Below are positions 16,783 through 24,946 of a stretch of DNA of 64,000 nt, in pieces (position 1 is the first letter of the stretch; the number at the start of each line of letters is the position of its first letter). The notes beneath the pieces are model-generated. The model was not told where the DNA came from. It searched no databases and saw only the letters and a list, made by a program, of their open reading frames with translations. This DNA comes from Rhodospirillum sp047263945 (GTDB taxonomy: Bacteria; Pseudomonadota; Alphaproteobacteria; Rhodospirillales; Rhodospirillaceae). The stretch spans positions 620,001 to 684,000 of the forward strand of contig NZ_JBLAVB010000001.1 of NCBI RefSeq assembly GCF_047263945.1, read 5' to 3'. A program made the position numbers and the translations under genes.

Positions 16783-17394
16783 ATGCCCTTCTTTGCCTCA
16801 CCCCCCCTGATCCTATCCATGGGTCTCTTCGCCCTCGCAGCCTCCCTATCGCCGGGACCTGTCAACATTCTGTCCCTGTCCCATGGGGCGCGCCACGGAT
16901 TCCGACCAGCTCTGCGCCATGTAACCGGCGCCACAATCGGGTTCATCCTCTTGCTTGTCCTTTGTGGTCTTGGGGTGACCCAGGCCGTAACCGCCCTGCC
17001 TTTCCTCGCCGACGGACTGCGCTGGGGTGGCGTGGCCTTTCTGCTGGTGATGGCCGGGCGTCTCTGGGGCGCTGTCCCCCTGGGATCGAAGACCGCGCCC
17101 CCACCGGAACGCCCTCCCTCTGTCTGGGCGGGCGCACTCCTGCAGTGGCTGAACCCGAAAGCCTGGATGGCCGCCCTGGCCGGCGTGGGCACCTTCGCCG
17201 CTGATGGCGACTGGGCAAGGATCGAGCTCTTCTGTGCCCTCTATTTCGGGATTTGCTATCTGTCTATCGGAGCCTGGGCTTACCTGGGGGCCAAGGCAAC
17301 GAGCCTGATGAACACGCCCTCTCGAGTCCAGCTCTTCAACCGCCTCATGGCCTTGGCCTTAGCGGGAGGAGCCCTGGGGATGACCTTTGATTGA
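16783..17394 (+). CDS. LysE/RhtB family amino acid exporter
   Basis: A 203-residue inner membrane protein with about six membrane segments. The RhtB/LysE signature ASLSPGPVNILSLSHGARHGF (about 20-40) is followed by RHVTGATIGFILLLVLCGLG and QWLNPKAWMAALAGVGTF. It exports amino acids or their analogues; the substrate is not deducible. Very likely cotranscribed with the DUF2000 gene 13 bases upstream. The AraC regulator encoded convergently is the probable controller. Confidence 0.88.
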   Translation: MPFFASPPLILSMGLFALAASLSPGPVNILSLSHGARHGFRPALRHVTGATIGFILLLVLCGLGVTQAVTALPFLADGLRWGGVAFLLVMAGRLWGAVPLGSKTAPPPERPPSVWAGALLQWLNPKAWMAALAGVGTFAADGDWARIELFCALYFGICYLSIGAWAYLGAKATSLMNTPSRVQLFNRLMALALAGGALGMTFD

Positions 17395-17406
17395 CGGAAC
17401 CGACGG

Positions 17407-18207
17407 CTACCCGGCGGCATACCGCCCGGGAGTCACGGCGAGCAAACGCTTGAAAACCCGCTGGAAATGGGCTTGGTCGGCAAACCCCATATCCAAGGCC
17501 ACCTCGGCGATGGGACGCCCCCGGCGGAGCAACTCCTGCCCCTTCTGGACCCTGCGGTTGAGTTGATAGGCGTGGGGCGTCAGCCCATACCGCCGTTTGA
17601 AAGCCCGCACAAAGTGGGAAAGGGAAAGGCCAGACTCGGCCCGGATCTCCTCCAGGCGAAGGGGATCCCTATACCGGTCGGCAATCAGAGCCGCCGCCCG
17701 ATCGAGTCCCAGACTGTACCTCTCATCGGGCGGAGGCGCCTCTCCCAAGGCGCCCTTGAGAGCGGAAAAAAAGGCCACCGCTGCCCCCTCTTTGGCCAGA
17801 GGATCCACGTTGACATCGGACAGCCCGTTCACCAGCCCGAACACAGCGGCATGGAGTCCGGGATCCTCGGAGGCGTTCGCGCCATGGGGCCGGAACGCCC
17901 CCTGTTCGCCCTGAACCTCGCCCAACCACTTGGGATCCACGTAGAGCATCCGATAGGACCAGAGACGGTCTTCCAGCGGATTACAGGCGTGGATTTCCTC
18001 TGGGTCGATAATGACGGTCGCCCCCCGGCCAAGGGTTCGGCGACTGCCGCCGATTCGATAGTCGGAGAGTCCGCCCGTAATCACACCGATGGAAAACGTT
18101 CGATGACCATGGGGAGCGTAACACACCCGCCGGGCATCAGTGGCCACGCGGGCCTCCAGATAGGGAAGCGCGGAATCTCGGACAAACTGGAGACCTGAGT
18201 TGATCAT
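17407..18207 (-). CDS. AraC family transcriptional regulator
   Basis: A 266-residue regulator. An N-terminal AraC cupin-type ligand-binding domain (HGHRTFSIGVITGGLSDYRI, then VIIDPEEIHACNPL) is followed by two helix-turn-helix motifs: LEEIRAESGLSLSHFVRAFK and IAEVALDMGFADQAHFQRVF, ending in VTPGRYAAG. ATG 18207 is used; a TTG at 18225 has AAGG too close. It is convergent with the LysE exporter, a common pairing for export under amino acid excess. Confidence 0.88.
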   Translation of the reverse strand: MINSGLQFVRDSALPYLEARVATDARRVCYAPHGHRTFSIGVITGGLSDYRIGGSRRTLGRGATVIIDPEEIHACNPLEDRLWSYRMLYVDPKWLGEVQGEQGAFRPHGANASEDPGLHAAVFGLVNGLSDVNVDPLAKEGAAVAFFSALKGALGEAPPPDERYSLGLDRAAALIADRYRDPLRLEEIRAESGLSLSHFVRAFKRRYGLTPHAYQLNRRVQKGQELLRRGRPIAEVALDMGFADQAHFQRVFKRLLAVTPGRYAAG

Positions 18208-18371
18208 GGGGAGATGGACATCCAAAACCTTGGTCGGTCAAACCGCCACTGCGGCGCCATTCGCGACGGGAACCAGTTTACCGAATAGAAAGACAGCGCG
18301 CCATTCAGAGGGACAGACTTCTCCTCAGCACCCCGTGTCGCGACCTGGACCCCCCTCTTCAGAACGAATCG

Positions 18372-18551
18372 ATGCGCGGCTCCGCCCATATACTGGTCAT
18401 GGACGACCGCAGAAAAACCGAAATTTTATTTGGCAAACTGGCGGAGGGAGGGCGCGTGACTACGCCTCTCGCTATACAGCCTTGGGGAAGCTACTACGGT
18501 AAGCTGACCGATCAATTCGGAGTCCAGTGGATGTTGGACTGCCTTGTTTAG
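18372..18551 (+). pseudogene. C-terminal remnant of a PhnB-like VOC (glyoxalase-fold) protein
   Basis: A 59-codon frame. KTEILFGKLAEGGRVTTPL and WGSYYGKLTDQFGVQWMLDC match the C-terminal end of PhnB/VOC proteins (roughly residues 80-140 of about 145). The first half, including the beta-alpha-beta metal half-site, is missing, and the region upstream (18226-18371) shows no continuation. No Shine-Dalgarno is visible at the ATG. It therefore looks like a truncated gene. Its TAG stop is the start of an F-type repeat. Confidence 0.7.
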
Positions 18552-18586
18552 AGCATCGAGCGAAAAAGTAGGGACCGGTTTTCCCG
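18549..18586. repeat. F-type cap repeat F1
   Basis: TAGAGCATCGAGCG then AAAAAGTAGGGACCGGTTTTCCC. This is the alphaproteobacterial GAGCATCNAGCGGAAAAGTGGG-type palindrome. Its complete form is at 61859-61908. It runs straight into family A copy A2. Confidence 0.6.
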
Positions 18587-18652
18587 TCACAGGGCTTTAC
18601 CCCCAAATGGGTTTGGGCAATCGCCTAAAAAAAGGAGACACTGTCCTGTACC
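18587..18652. repeat. Family A element, truncated copy A2
   Basis: It holds CACAGGGCTTTACCCC, AAATGGGTTTGGGCAATCGCC and the end GAGACACTGTCCTGTACC. The left part of the element is missing and replaced by repeat F1. Confidence 0.65.
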
Positions 18653-18704
18653 CTATCCGGCGACCATCGGCGATGTCAGACCCTGGAGGACAATTGGCGG
18701 TATT

Positions 18705-18781
18705 TGGTGCGTCCTGCAGGATTCGAACCTGCGACCGTCCGCTTAGAAGGCGGATGCTCTATCCAGCTGAGCTAAGGACGC
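18705..18781 (-). tRNA. tRNA-Arg (anticodon TCT)
   Basis: Reads GCGTCCTTAGCTCAGC... on the minus strand. The acceptor stem GCGTCCT pairs with AGGACGC. The anticodon loop CTTCTAA gives TCT, decoding AGA. GGTTCGAATCC T-arm; discriminator A and encoded CCA. 77 bases. Confidence 0.97.
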
Positions 18782-18835
18782 CCAGGGGGCAGACGCGCCG
18801 ACATTGCGACGCGTCTCATGTCACGGAAGAGAAAA

Positions 18836-19132
18836 TCAGCCGATTTTCTTGAAAGCGAAATTGTCAGCGTAGGCTTTGGGTTTGATCTGGCGAGGGTTGG
18901 CCACGGTCACGGTGTATGTGATCCCCTCCCGCTTACAATAGGATTCGGCCTCGGCCCGGGTGGGGAACTTCAGGCGTACCTGGGTATCCATGTCGCCAGA
19001 ACCGACCCAACCCATCAAAGCGTCGGTCACCTTGCGCTCTGTGGGTTCGAACTCAAGAACCCACTTATGGGTATTCCCCCGGCCGGACTGCATGGCCGTC
19101 TTGGCTGGCTGATAAATACGCGCCTTCGCCAT
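18836..19132 (-). CDS. Complex I accessory subunit, NDUFS4/ETC complex I conserved-region protein
   Basis: A 98-residue protein of the NDUFS4 (18 kDa/AQDQ) family of NADH:ubiquinone oxidoreductase accessory subunits, found in mitochondria and alphaproteobacteria. Landmarks: ARIYQPAKTAMQSGRGNTHKW, VLEFEPTERKVTDALMGW, then GSGDMDTQVRLKFPTRAEAE and NPRQIKPKAYADNFAFKK. It binds the peripheral arm and stabilises complex I. ATG 19132 has GGGGAG upstream. It sits between tRNA-Arg and tRNA-Pro on the same strand, not with nuo genes. Confidence 0.93.
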   Translation of the reverse strand: MAKARIYQPAKTAMQSGRGNTHKWVLEFEPTERKVTDALMGWVGSGDMDTQVRLKFPTRAEAESYCKREGITYTVTVANPRQIKPKAYADNFAFKKIG

Positions 19133-19202
19133 CACTCACGCTCTCCCCTCTCGAGCACGGCCCAGGGGTAACGGGCCGCGCGATCATCACGCGGGACGAA
19201 TC

Positions 19203-19279
19203 TGGTCGGGGCGAGAGGATTCGAACCTCCGGCTTCTAGCTCCCAAAGCTAGCGCTCTACCTGGCTGAGCTACGCCCCG
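19203..19279 (-). tRNA. tRNA-Pro (anticodon TGG)
   Basis: Minus strand CGGGGCGTAGCTCAGCC... with acceptor stem CGGGGCG/CGCCCCG. The anticodon loop TTTGGGA gives TGG, decoding CCA and other CCN codons. The T-arm is GGTTCGAATCC, with discriminator A and encoded CCA. 77 bases. Confidence 0.97.
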
Positions 19280-19393
19280 AACTGGATCGACCAGAGTGCG
19301 CAAAGTATGGTCCCCGCACGCTGGGAGCAAGATAGAAATTCACCTTCTTTCCCTCAGCAGGACGGATTTTTTCCTAGACTGGCCGATTCCCGG

Positions 19394-19903
19394 TCATTTT
19401 TCCTCGTTCAGACCCGGGTAGAGGATCCGGTCCCCCTGCTCAAGGGATAGCAAACGGGCAGTCCCAGCGTTGATTTCCAGGACCCCCTTCGCCGGAAACC
19501 CAGACGAGATGTGAGTCAGATCATGGGGTTTCGTGTTGGCAACAACCTTCACGACATAGCCGTCGCCATCGACAAACAGCATGTCCAAGGGGATATAGGT
19601 ATTCTTCATCCACATGGTCCGCTCGCCCGAGTTGGGCCAGAGGAAGAGCATACCCGCATCCGCAGCCAGCTCTTTCCGGTACATCAGCCCCAGGGAGCGC
19701 TGCTGCGCATCACTGGCAATTTCCACCACAAAGGGCACATGACGCCCATCGTCGGTGGCAATGATCACCTTGTCCTGGGGAAACATCCCTTGGGTACTGG
19801 GCAATGCTTCGACGGGGTCCGCAGCCCGAGCGGCTTCCCCCCCCCAGGACGCCAGAACCAACACCCCCAACCCCATCGCGATCAAAACGGCGCGTAAGCG
19901 CAT
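19394..19903 (-). CDS. DUF192 family exported protein
   Basis: A 169-residue protein with a signal peptide (about 1-27, ending ARAAD) and one DUF192 domain: IATDDGRHVPFVVEIASD, QRSLGLMYRKEL, GMLFLWPNSGERTMWMKNTY, IPLDMLFVDGDG and the late GFPAKGVLEINAG. The family is secreted or periplasmic and its function is not known. Length is typical. It is divergent from the ABC transporter, with a 450-base intergenic region between. Confidence 0.88.
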   Translation of the reverse strand: MRLRAVLIAMGLGVLVLASWGGEAARAADPVEALPSTQGMFPQDKVIIATDDGRHVPFVVEIASDAQQRSLGLMYRKELAADAGMLFLWPNSGERTMWMKNTYIPLDMLFVDGDGYVVKVVANTKPHDLTHISSGFPAKGVLEINAGTARLLSLEQGDRILYPGLNEEK

Positions 19904-20085
19904 GCCAAGTTCCCTTCATTTTCCATAAAATACCGTCTAAAAAATAACAAAATAAATACTCAAAGCGATGAACTATTTCCCGAATCTCTCGATTTTTTAC
20001 TTGAAATCAAAAAAGCAAATCAATACCATTTACTCAGGCTGGCGCGATTAGAAAGACAGACCGGACATCTCCTTTCTTGTTAAGA

Positions 20086-20182
20086 CAGTCAGCTTTTCTA
20101 GCCGGGAAATGCCCCTGACTGCCCCCAAAGTTTCCCGGTAGGACGGACGCCGCGTGGAGAGACCCATGCGGCGTTCTTCCGT
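20086..20182 (+). ncRNA. Candidate structured leader: pseudoknot plus long hairpin
   Basis: CAGTCAG (20086-20092) pairs with CTGACTG (20115-20121), which lies in the loop of a second stem CCGGGAAA/TTTCCCGG (20102-20109 with 20131-20138). Together these form an H-type pseudoknot. Next comes an 11 bp stem (20147-20157 with 20164-20174, two G-T pairs at most) with loop AGAGAC, extended by ACGG/CCGT. It lies in the divergent gap between DUF192 and the ABC ATPase gene, about 175 bases before the latter. No TPP or other known riboswitch core was recognised. The strand is assumed. Confidence 0.4.
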
Positions 20183-20357
20183 TTACACCATCCGATACTG
20201 GTGGAAAAAAGAGGCCAAACCATGACCGAAAGCGTTTTTTGAGCCCGAAAGCCCATTCCTCCCTGAAAACATACAGGCCGGAAAAGCGGCGGGACATAAT
20301 GCCTCCGGCCCGAAAAATCTTGTCTCCCTTGGGTTATGGGGCCTACAGAAAGTCCCT

Positions 20358-21194
20358 ATGATCCGCCTCGACACCTCCCCCACTCCCCCCTCCCCCATGG
20401 GCTCCGCCAAGGGCCCTTCCGTTCACCTGCGCGTAGACCGACTGACCTATGGGGGCCACGACCTGTTCCGAGACCTCGCCATTGATTTCCCCGGCGGGGC
20501 CTGGAGTTGCATCCTGGGTCCCAGCGGCGTGGGCAAAAGCACCTTGCTGCGTCTGGCGGCGGGCTTGGAAACGGGGGGAGAGGTGGGCCCCAACACCTCT
20601 GCGACCCTGCCGGGCGGGGCCTCCCTCGCCGGGCACTTTGCCCATATGGCCCAAAGCGATGCCCTGCTGCCCTGGTTGAGCGTCCTCGACAATTGCCTGA
20701 TCGGCCACCGTCTCCGGGGTAAGATCTCCGCAGGGGCGCGGAAGCGAGCCCTCTCCCTTCTGGACGACGTGGGCTTACTAAATCGGGCCAAGGACAGGCC
20801 GGGCACCTTGTCGGGGGGCATGCGCCAACGGGTCGCCCTGGTGCGGACCTTGGTGGAGGACCGGCCTGTGGTTCTGATGGACGAGCCCTTCAGTGCCCTG
20901 GACCCACCAACCCGCCTGCGCCTGGGAGACCTCGCCGCCCGACTGCTGGCCGGGCGAACGGTGTTGCTTGTCACCCACGATCCACTGGAAGCCCTGCGCC
21001 TAGGCCATCGGGTTCTGGTCCTGGGTGGCCGCCCCGCCTGTCCCGGTGACCCCATGATCCCCGAGGGACCGCCTCCCCGGGCCGTGGACGCGCCCACAGT
21101 AATCGCCCACCATGCCCCCCTCCTCACCCGTCTGTCCCAAGCCCTGGAGTTGGAAGACCTGTCGCCGGAAAGCGGAAAGGAGACACCCGCATGA
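20358..21194 (+). CDS. ABC transporter ATPase, thiamine-precursor/nitrate-taurine type (ThiZ-like)
   Basis: A 278-residue ATPase of the NrtD/SsuB/ThiZ group. Walker A GPSGVGKST is at about 53-61, the Q-loop is MAQSDALLPWL, the signature is LSGGMRQR, Walker B is VVLMDEPFSALD and the switch His is in LLVTHDPLEAL. The C-terminal 45 residues are an extra tail. Its ATGA stop overlaps the permease start. The solute-binding partner is probably the NMT1/THI5-like protein at 23858, which would make this a hydroxymethylpyrimidine-type importer. A structured region lies in its leader. Confidence 0.85.
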   Translation: MIRLDTSPTPPSPMGSAKGPSVHLRVDRLTYGGHDLFRDLAIDFPGGAWSCILGPSGVGKSTLLRLAAGLETGGEVGPNTSATLPGGASLAGHFAHMAQSDALLPWLSVLDNCLIGHRLRGKISAGARKRALSLLDDVGLLNRAKDRPGTLSGGMRQRVALVRTLVEDRPVVLMDEPFSALDPPTRLRLGDLAARLLAGRTVLLVTHDPLEALRLGHRVLVLGGRPACPGDPMIPEGPPPRAVDAPTVIAHHAPLLTRLSQALELEDLSPESGKETPA

Positions 21195-21937
21195 AAGGCC
21201 GGATACTAACGGGTCTGCTGGTCATTGCGGCGCTCCTCACCCTCTGGCAGGGCGCCTACCATATGGCCGGGGAACGGGCGTACCTTCTGCCCTCACCCTG
21301 GATGACCTTGACCACCCTGATTGATCGGTGGGATCTCATCGCCCGCCATGCCTGGGTCACGGCTGTGGAAATTCTGCTGGGATTGGGGTTGGGTGCCCTG
21401 CTCGGGGGAACGGCTGCCTTGGTCATCGCCCTGTCTCCCCTGGCCCGGCGCATGCTCCTGCCCCTGCTGGTGGTCAGTCAGGCGGTGCCGGTCTTCGCCA
21501 TTGCGCCGCTTCTTGTGCTGTGGCTGGGCTATGGCATGGCCAGCAAAGTGGGGATGGCAACCTTGATCATCTTCTTCCCCGTGACCGCCGCCTTTCTGGA
21601 CGGCCTCCGTCGAGCCGACCCGGCTTGGCTGGACATGGCAAGCGCCATGGACGCGCCGCCCCTCGCGGTACTCTGGCAAATTCGCCTGCCCGCAGCCCTG
21701 CCCGCCCTGGCCTCGGGCCTCAGAGTCGCCACTGCCGTCGCCCCCATCGGCGCGATTGTTGGGGAATGGGTCGGCTCCAGCGCCGGACTCGGCTACCTGA
21801 TGCTTCACGCCAATGCCCGCATGCAGGTATCCCTGATGTTCGCCGCACTGTTCGTGCTCGCCCTCTTTTCGGTCAGCCTTTACGCCCTGGTGGACCGGGG
21901 TCTCAGGGCGGCCATGCCCTGGCAGCGAGAGAGCTAG
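21191..21937 (+). CDS. ABC transporter permease (ThiX-like)
   Basis: A 248-residue binding-protein-dependent permease with about six membrane segments. The EAA loop is DPAWLDMASAMDAPPLAVLW (about 137-160), followed by IRLPAALPALASGLRVA. It overlaps the ATPase gene by 4 bases (ATGA), so the two are translationally coupled. The binding protein gene is not next to it: a family A repeat and an oppositely oriented fecR-ompA pair intervene. The TAG stop begins repeat F2. Confidence 0.87.
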   Translation: MKGRILTGLLVIAALLTLWQGAYHMAGERAYLLPSPWMTLTTLIDRWDLIARHAWVTAVEILLGLGLGALLGGTAALVIALSPLARRMLLPLLVVSQAVPVFAIAPLLVLWLGYGMASKVGMATLIIFFPVTAAFLDGLRRADPAWLDMASAMDAPPLAVLWQIRLPAALPALASGLRVATAVAPIGAIVGEWVGSSAGLGYLMLHANARMQVSLMFAALFVLALFSVSLYALVDRGLRAAMPWQRES

Positions 21938-21966
21938 AGCATCGAGCGGAAAAGTGGGAACCGCTT
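21935..21966. repeat. F-type cap repeat F2
   Basis: TAGAGCATCGAGCGGAAAAG then TGGGAACCGCTTT. It starts with the stop codon of the permease gene and leads into family A copy A3. Confidence 0.65.
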
Positions 21967-21971
21967 TACAA

Positions 21972-22137
21972 CAGGACACGACAGTGTTTCGTGCTTTTTG
22001 GGCGATTGCCCAAGCCCATTTGGGGGCAAATGCCCCCAAACCCCCTTTTTTTTTCTTCAAATAGGAGCCCGGGGTCTGGGGCCTTTAGGCTCCAATGGAG
22101 GACCGGGCGAAGCCCAGTCTCTCTCTCCTTCGGGACC
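21972..22137. repeat. Family A element, copy A3 (forward, right end decayed)
   Basis: It begins GGACACGACAGTGTTTCGTG, followed by the TTGGGCGATTGCCCAAGCCC block, GGGGGCAAATGCCCCC, a T tract, and CCCGGGGTCTGGGGCC. The right inverted end is not recognisable. It ends at the ompA-like stop codon. Confidence 0.75.
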
Positions 22138-23211
22138 CTACCGGACAATGACCTCAACCCGGCGATTCCGCGCCTCGTCCACATTGTCCGCGGTTGGAAC
22201 GAGAAGCATGCTTTCACCAAACCCCCGCGTCGATATGTTCTCGCTGGCCAGCCCGTTCTCGACCAACAGGGCCTTCACCAACTCGGCGCGACGGGCGGAG
22301 AGGCGGGCATTGCCCCGGCTTCCCCCGACTCGATCCGTATGTCCCAAAACCTCGATTTCCCAAACGGGCCGACGCGCAGCATCCTCCACCATCGCGGGGA
22401 TCAGCGCCTCCGACTCTTTGGTCAAAACCACGCCGCCCTGCTCGAAATACAAGAAAAATCGTTTGGGCGGAATAGGTTGTGCCGACAACGTCTCCCCCCA
22501 AATATCCTGAATATCCCGGTCCGTGAGGGCAAGAGATCGCATCGGCTCCTGATCTACGCCCCCCGAGGCCGCAGCTTCATTCGCCCGATTGAGGGTCTGC
22601 CCGGATGCGGTCCCGCCTTTGGGACTCACGACGACCTCTCCGACCCCCCCATCCAGGTCATGCAACAGGGTCACCACATCGGCCTGCAGGGTGGCGCGTG
22701 CCTCGGCGAGGGCCTTAAGAAAACCGTTCCGGCAGGCCGCGACCTCATCCACCTGAGAAGGAATCCTCTCCTCCAGCTCCTGGGCCCAGCACTCAAAGAA
22801 CACCTGGGCCCGGGCACTCTCCACCGGAGCAAGAATCGCTCCCCCAAGCTCCAAGACATCGATCAACGCCGCCCGCTGCTGGGCTAGTTCCTTGGCCTCG
22901 TCAGGAGAAAAACGGCGATCTTCCACACGAACCGCCGCCGGGCGTTCCCCATTGGCCGCACTCCGGGCGAGTCGGACGAAGTCCGCCGCATCGGCCCAAT
23001 CCCCCTCCGCTTTTTCCTTCGCGGCCAGGTCGACGTATCCCTCCTGTAAGGTCTTGTCGAACGGACCGCCTTCGTTCGGAAGCGCGCGTACGTCCTCCAC
23101 GTCCCAAGTCGTCTGCCCGAGGGGATCCCCGGACGCCCCGCAGCCGGACAAAACAAGAACCACCGCGAGGGCGACCAGCGGAGCAGAGGAGATGCGAGCA
23201 AGAGTCGTCAT
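22138..23211 (-). CDS. OmpA-family lipoprotein
   Basis: A 357-residue lipoprotein. The lipobox is VLSGC (Cys at about 24). A helical, charged middle region (about 60-230) carries a stray Cys pair (CWAQ, CRNG). A C-terminal OmpA peptidoglycan-binding domain follows (about 245-355), with IEVLGHTDRVGGSRGNARLS, RRAELVKALL and NRRVEVIVR. The start codon overlaps the fecR stop by 4 bases, so the two form an operon. It probably anchors an envelope complex to peptidoglycan. Confidence 0.85.
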   Translation of the reverse strand: MTTLARISSAPLVALAVVLVLSGCGASGDPLGQTTWDVEDVRALPNEGGPFDKTLQEGYVDLAAKEKAEGDWADAADFVRLARSAANGERPAAVRVEDRRFSPDEAKELAQQRAALIDVLELGGAILAPVESARAQVFFECWAQELEERIPSQVDEVAACRNGFLKALAEARATLQADVVTLLHDLDGGVGEVVVSPKGGTASGQTLNRANEAAASGGVDQEPMRSLALTDRDIQDIWGETLSAQPIPPKRFFLYFEQGGVVLTKESEALIPAMVEDAARRPVWEIEVLGHTDRVGGSRGNARLSARRAELVKALLVENGLASENISTRGFGESMLLVPTADNVDEARNRRVEVIVR

Positions 23212-23654
23212 TGCGAATCTCCCACGCGGACGACAAAACGGGTCCCCCGAATGCCGATCGTCGCCGCAGGTGTCACGATAGACGCGTTTTCCGGGTGAGA
23301 TTTGACGATATCACCGGACACATAGGCCAGCAGCCCTGCAAAGAGCGACAAGCTCAACCCCTGCTCGTCTTCCACTGGGTCATAGGAAAATTCATCGACC
23401 GTCAGACGGGACGAAGCCCCCAGGGACAAGGTTGAATTATCGATGAATGTGACCCCCAAGCTGCTGCCATGACTGGTCGTAAGTGTGTCTTGCTCATAGA
23501 CCCAGGCCCCCATGCCGACCAACTGGGGCCGTCCTTCGTGCAGCACCCAAACGTCACCGGACGCCGTTTTGACCTGTCCGATCGGACTTGACGCCCAAGA
23601 TACCGACGCCACAATAAACCAGCACATCACTGTAAACCCGAGCCTGACAATCAT
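23208..23654 (-). CDS. FecR-domain exported protein
   Basis: A 148-residue protein with a signal peptide (about 1-22, ending SWASS) and a FecR-type beta domain: IGQVKTASGDVWVLHEGRP, GMGAWVYEQDTLTTSHGSSL, GVTFIDNSTLSLGASSRLTV, then the late ASIVTPAATIGIRGTRFVVR. This short, non-membrane-anchored FecR form pairs in many alphaproteobacteria with OmpA or autotransporter-like partners, here an OmpA lipoprotein (ATGA overlap). ATG 23654 has GGAG 6 bases upstream. Confidence 0.85.
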   Translation of the reverse strand: MIVRLGFTVMCWFIVASVSWASSPIGQVKTASGDVWVLHEGRPQLVGMGAWVYEQDTLTTSHGSSLGVTFIDNSTLSLGASSRLTVDEFSYDPVEDEQGLSLSLFAGLLAYVSGDIVKSHPENASIVTPAATIGIRGTRFVVRVGDSQ

Positions 23655-23857
23655 GACCGCTCCATCCAATTCGATCTGATTTAATCTTAAGCATACAATC
23701 TATTCATCCCCTAGTACCGTCAAGCTTCACTGACCCCGGAATTACAACTTTTGGAAAGCGACAGCTTTCCTGAAAAGAAACTGGTCAAATCGTCGGCCCG
23801 GACCTACCTTTTTCGCCCGAACGCCGCGATGTTTCCCACGTGAAAGGGTTTTCCACC

Positions 23858-24820
23858 ATGCGTCTCACCCGCGCCCTTACCTTTGCCTCAGCCCTGGTCG
23901 CCTCGGCGGTTGGTCTCTCCCTGCCGACTCAGGCAGAAGAATCCCACATAACCGTCCTTCTGGACTGGTTCGTGAACCCGGACCACGGCCCGCTGATCGT
24001 GGCCGAGGAACTGGGCTATTTCAAAGAGGTTGGCCTGGATGTTGAGTTGGTGGCCCCCGCCGACCCCAACGATCCACCCAAGCTGGTTGCGGCGGGCAAA
24101 GCGGAAATCGCCATCGGTTACCAACCCCAGCTCCATGTTCAGGTAGCCGAGGGTCTGCCGCTGGTCCGCTTTGGAACCCTGGTGGCCACACCGCTGAACT
24201 CGCTGGTGGCCCTGAAGGACGGCCCCATCAAAGATCTAAAGGACCTGAAGGGTAAGAAGGTGGGCTATTCGGTCGGAGGATTCGAGGATGCCCTGCTTGG
24301 GGCCATGCTCACCTCAGAAGGCTTGAGCCTGGACGACGTTGAACTGGTGAACGTGAACTTCTCCCTTTCCCCGGCGGTGATTTCCGGCCAGGTGGATGCG
24401 GTCATCGGTGCCTTCCGCAATTTCGAGTTAAACCAGATGGACATCGCAGGCCATCCCGGCGTGGCCTTCTATCCGGAGGAGCACGGTGTACCGGTCTATG
24501 ACGAGTTGATCTTCATCACAGCAACCGACATGCGCGATGACCCCCGTTTGGCCGCTTTCCTCGCCGCAGTGGAGAAGGGCACCCATTACATCGTCAACCA
24601 CCCTCAAAAGTCCTGGGACATCTTTCGGGGTCATTCCCCGGACTTGGACGATGAGTTAAACAAACGAGCTTGGTTCGCGACCATTCCCCGCTTCGATATG
24701 ACCCCCGCCGCCTTGGATAGCGGTCGGTATGCCCGCTTTGCCGAGTTCCTCAAGACCCAGGGGCTGATCAAGGAAACACTGCCGGTCTCAAGCTACGCCA
24801 TCGCCGTCGGTCAGGAGTGA
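23858..24820 (+). CDS. NMT1/THI5-like ABC transporter binding protein (ThiY-like)
   Basis: A 320-residue periplasmic protein. Signal peptide is about 1-26 (ending TQAEE). The NMT1/THI5 pattern follows: ITVLLDWFVNPDHGPLIVAE, LGYFKEVGLDVELVAPADPN, then KVGYSVGGFEDALLGAML and FRNFELNQMDIAGHPG. Relatives (ThiY) bind formylaminopyrimidine or HMP thiamine precursors. It is probably the receptor for the ATPase/permease at 20.4-21.9 kb, now separated from them. AAGGG lies 11 bases before ATG 23858. No TPP riboswitch was found upstream. Confidence 0.87.
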   Translation: MRLTRALTFASALVASAVGLSLPTQAEESHITVLLDWFVNPDHGPLIVAEELGYFKEVGLDVELVAPADPNDPPKLVAAGKAEIAIGYQPQLHVQVAEGLPLVRFGTLVATPLNSLVALKDGPIKDLKDLKGKKVGYSVGGFEDALLGAMLTSEGLSLDDVELVNVNFSLSPAVISGQVDAVIGAFRNFELNQMDIAGHPGVAFYPEEHGVPVYDELIFITATDMRDDPRLAAFLAAVEKGTHYIVNHPQKSWDIFRGHSPDLDDELNKRAWFATIPRFDMTPAALDSGRYARFAEFLKTQGLIKETLPVSSYAIAVGQE

Positions 24821-24946
24821 CCTGATGACGAGGTTTCACCAAAAGGCAACATCCGGCCTTTGCGAGGGGTTGTCGCCTTGACCGGCCCTTGCGTATAGTG
24901 CCGCCGATTCTTCCATAAATATGACAAATCCAGGGGGTATGGGGAG

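Noticed and set aside
20147..20174. Glycine riboswitch suggested by GGAGAGACC
   Set aside because: The bases lie in the loop and upper stem of a long hairpin; the second conserved half of a glycine aptamer is missing.
19920..20357. TPP riboswitch upstream of the thiamine-precursor-type transporter
   Set aside because: No CTGAGA or ACCTGATCTGG-like core was found on the + strand here, nor upstream of the binding-protein gene at 23670-23857.
21328..22887. A 519-codon plus-strand frame
   Set aside because: It runs across the permease gene in another frame, a repeat element, and antisense to the OmpA lipoprotein. The real genes are clearly supported.
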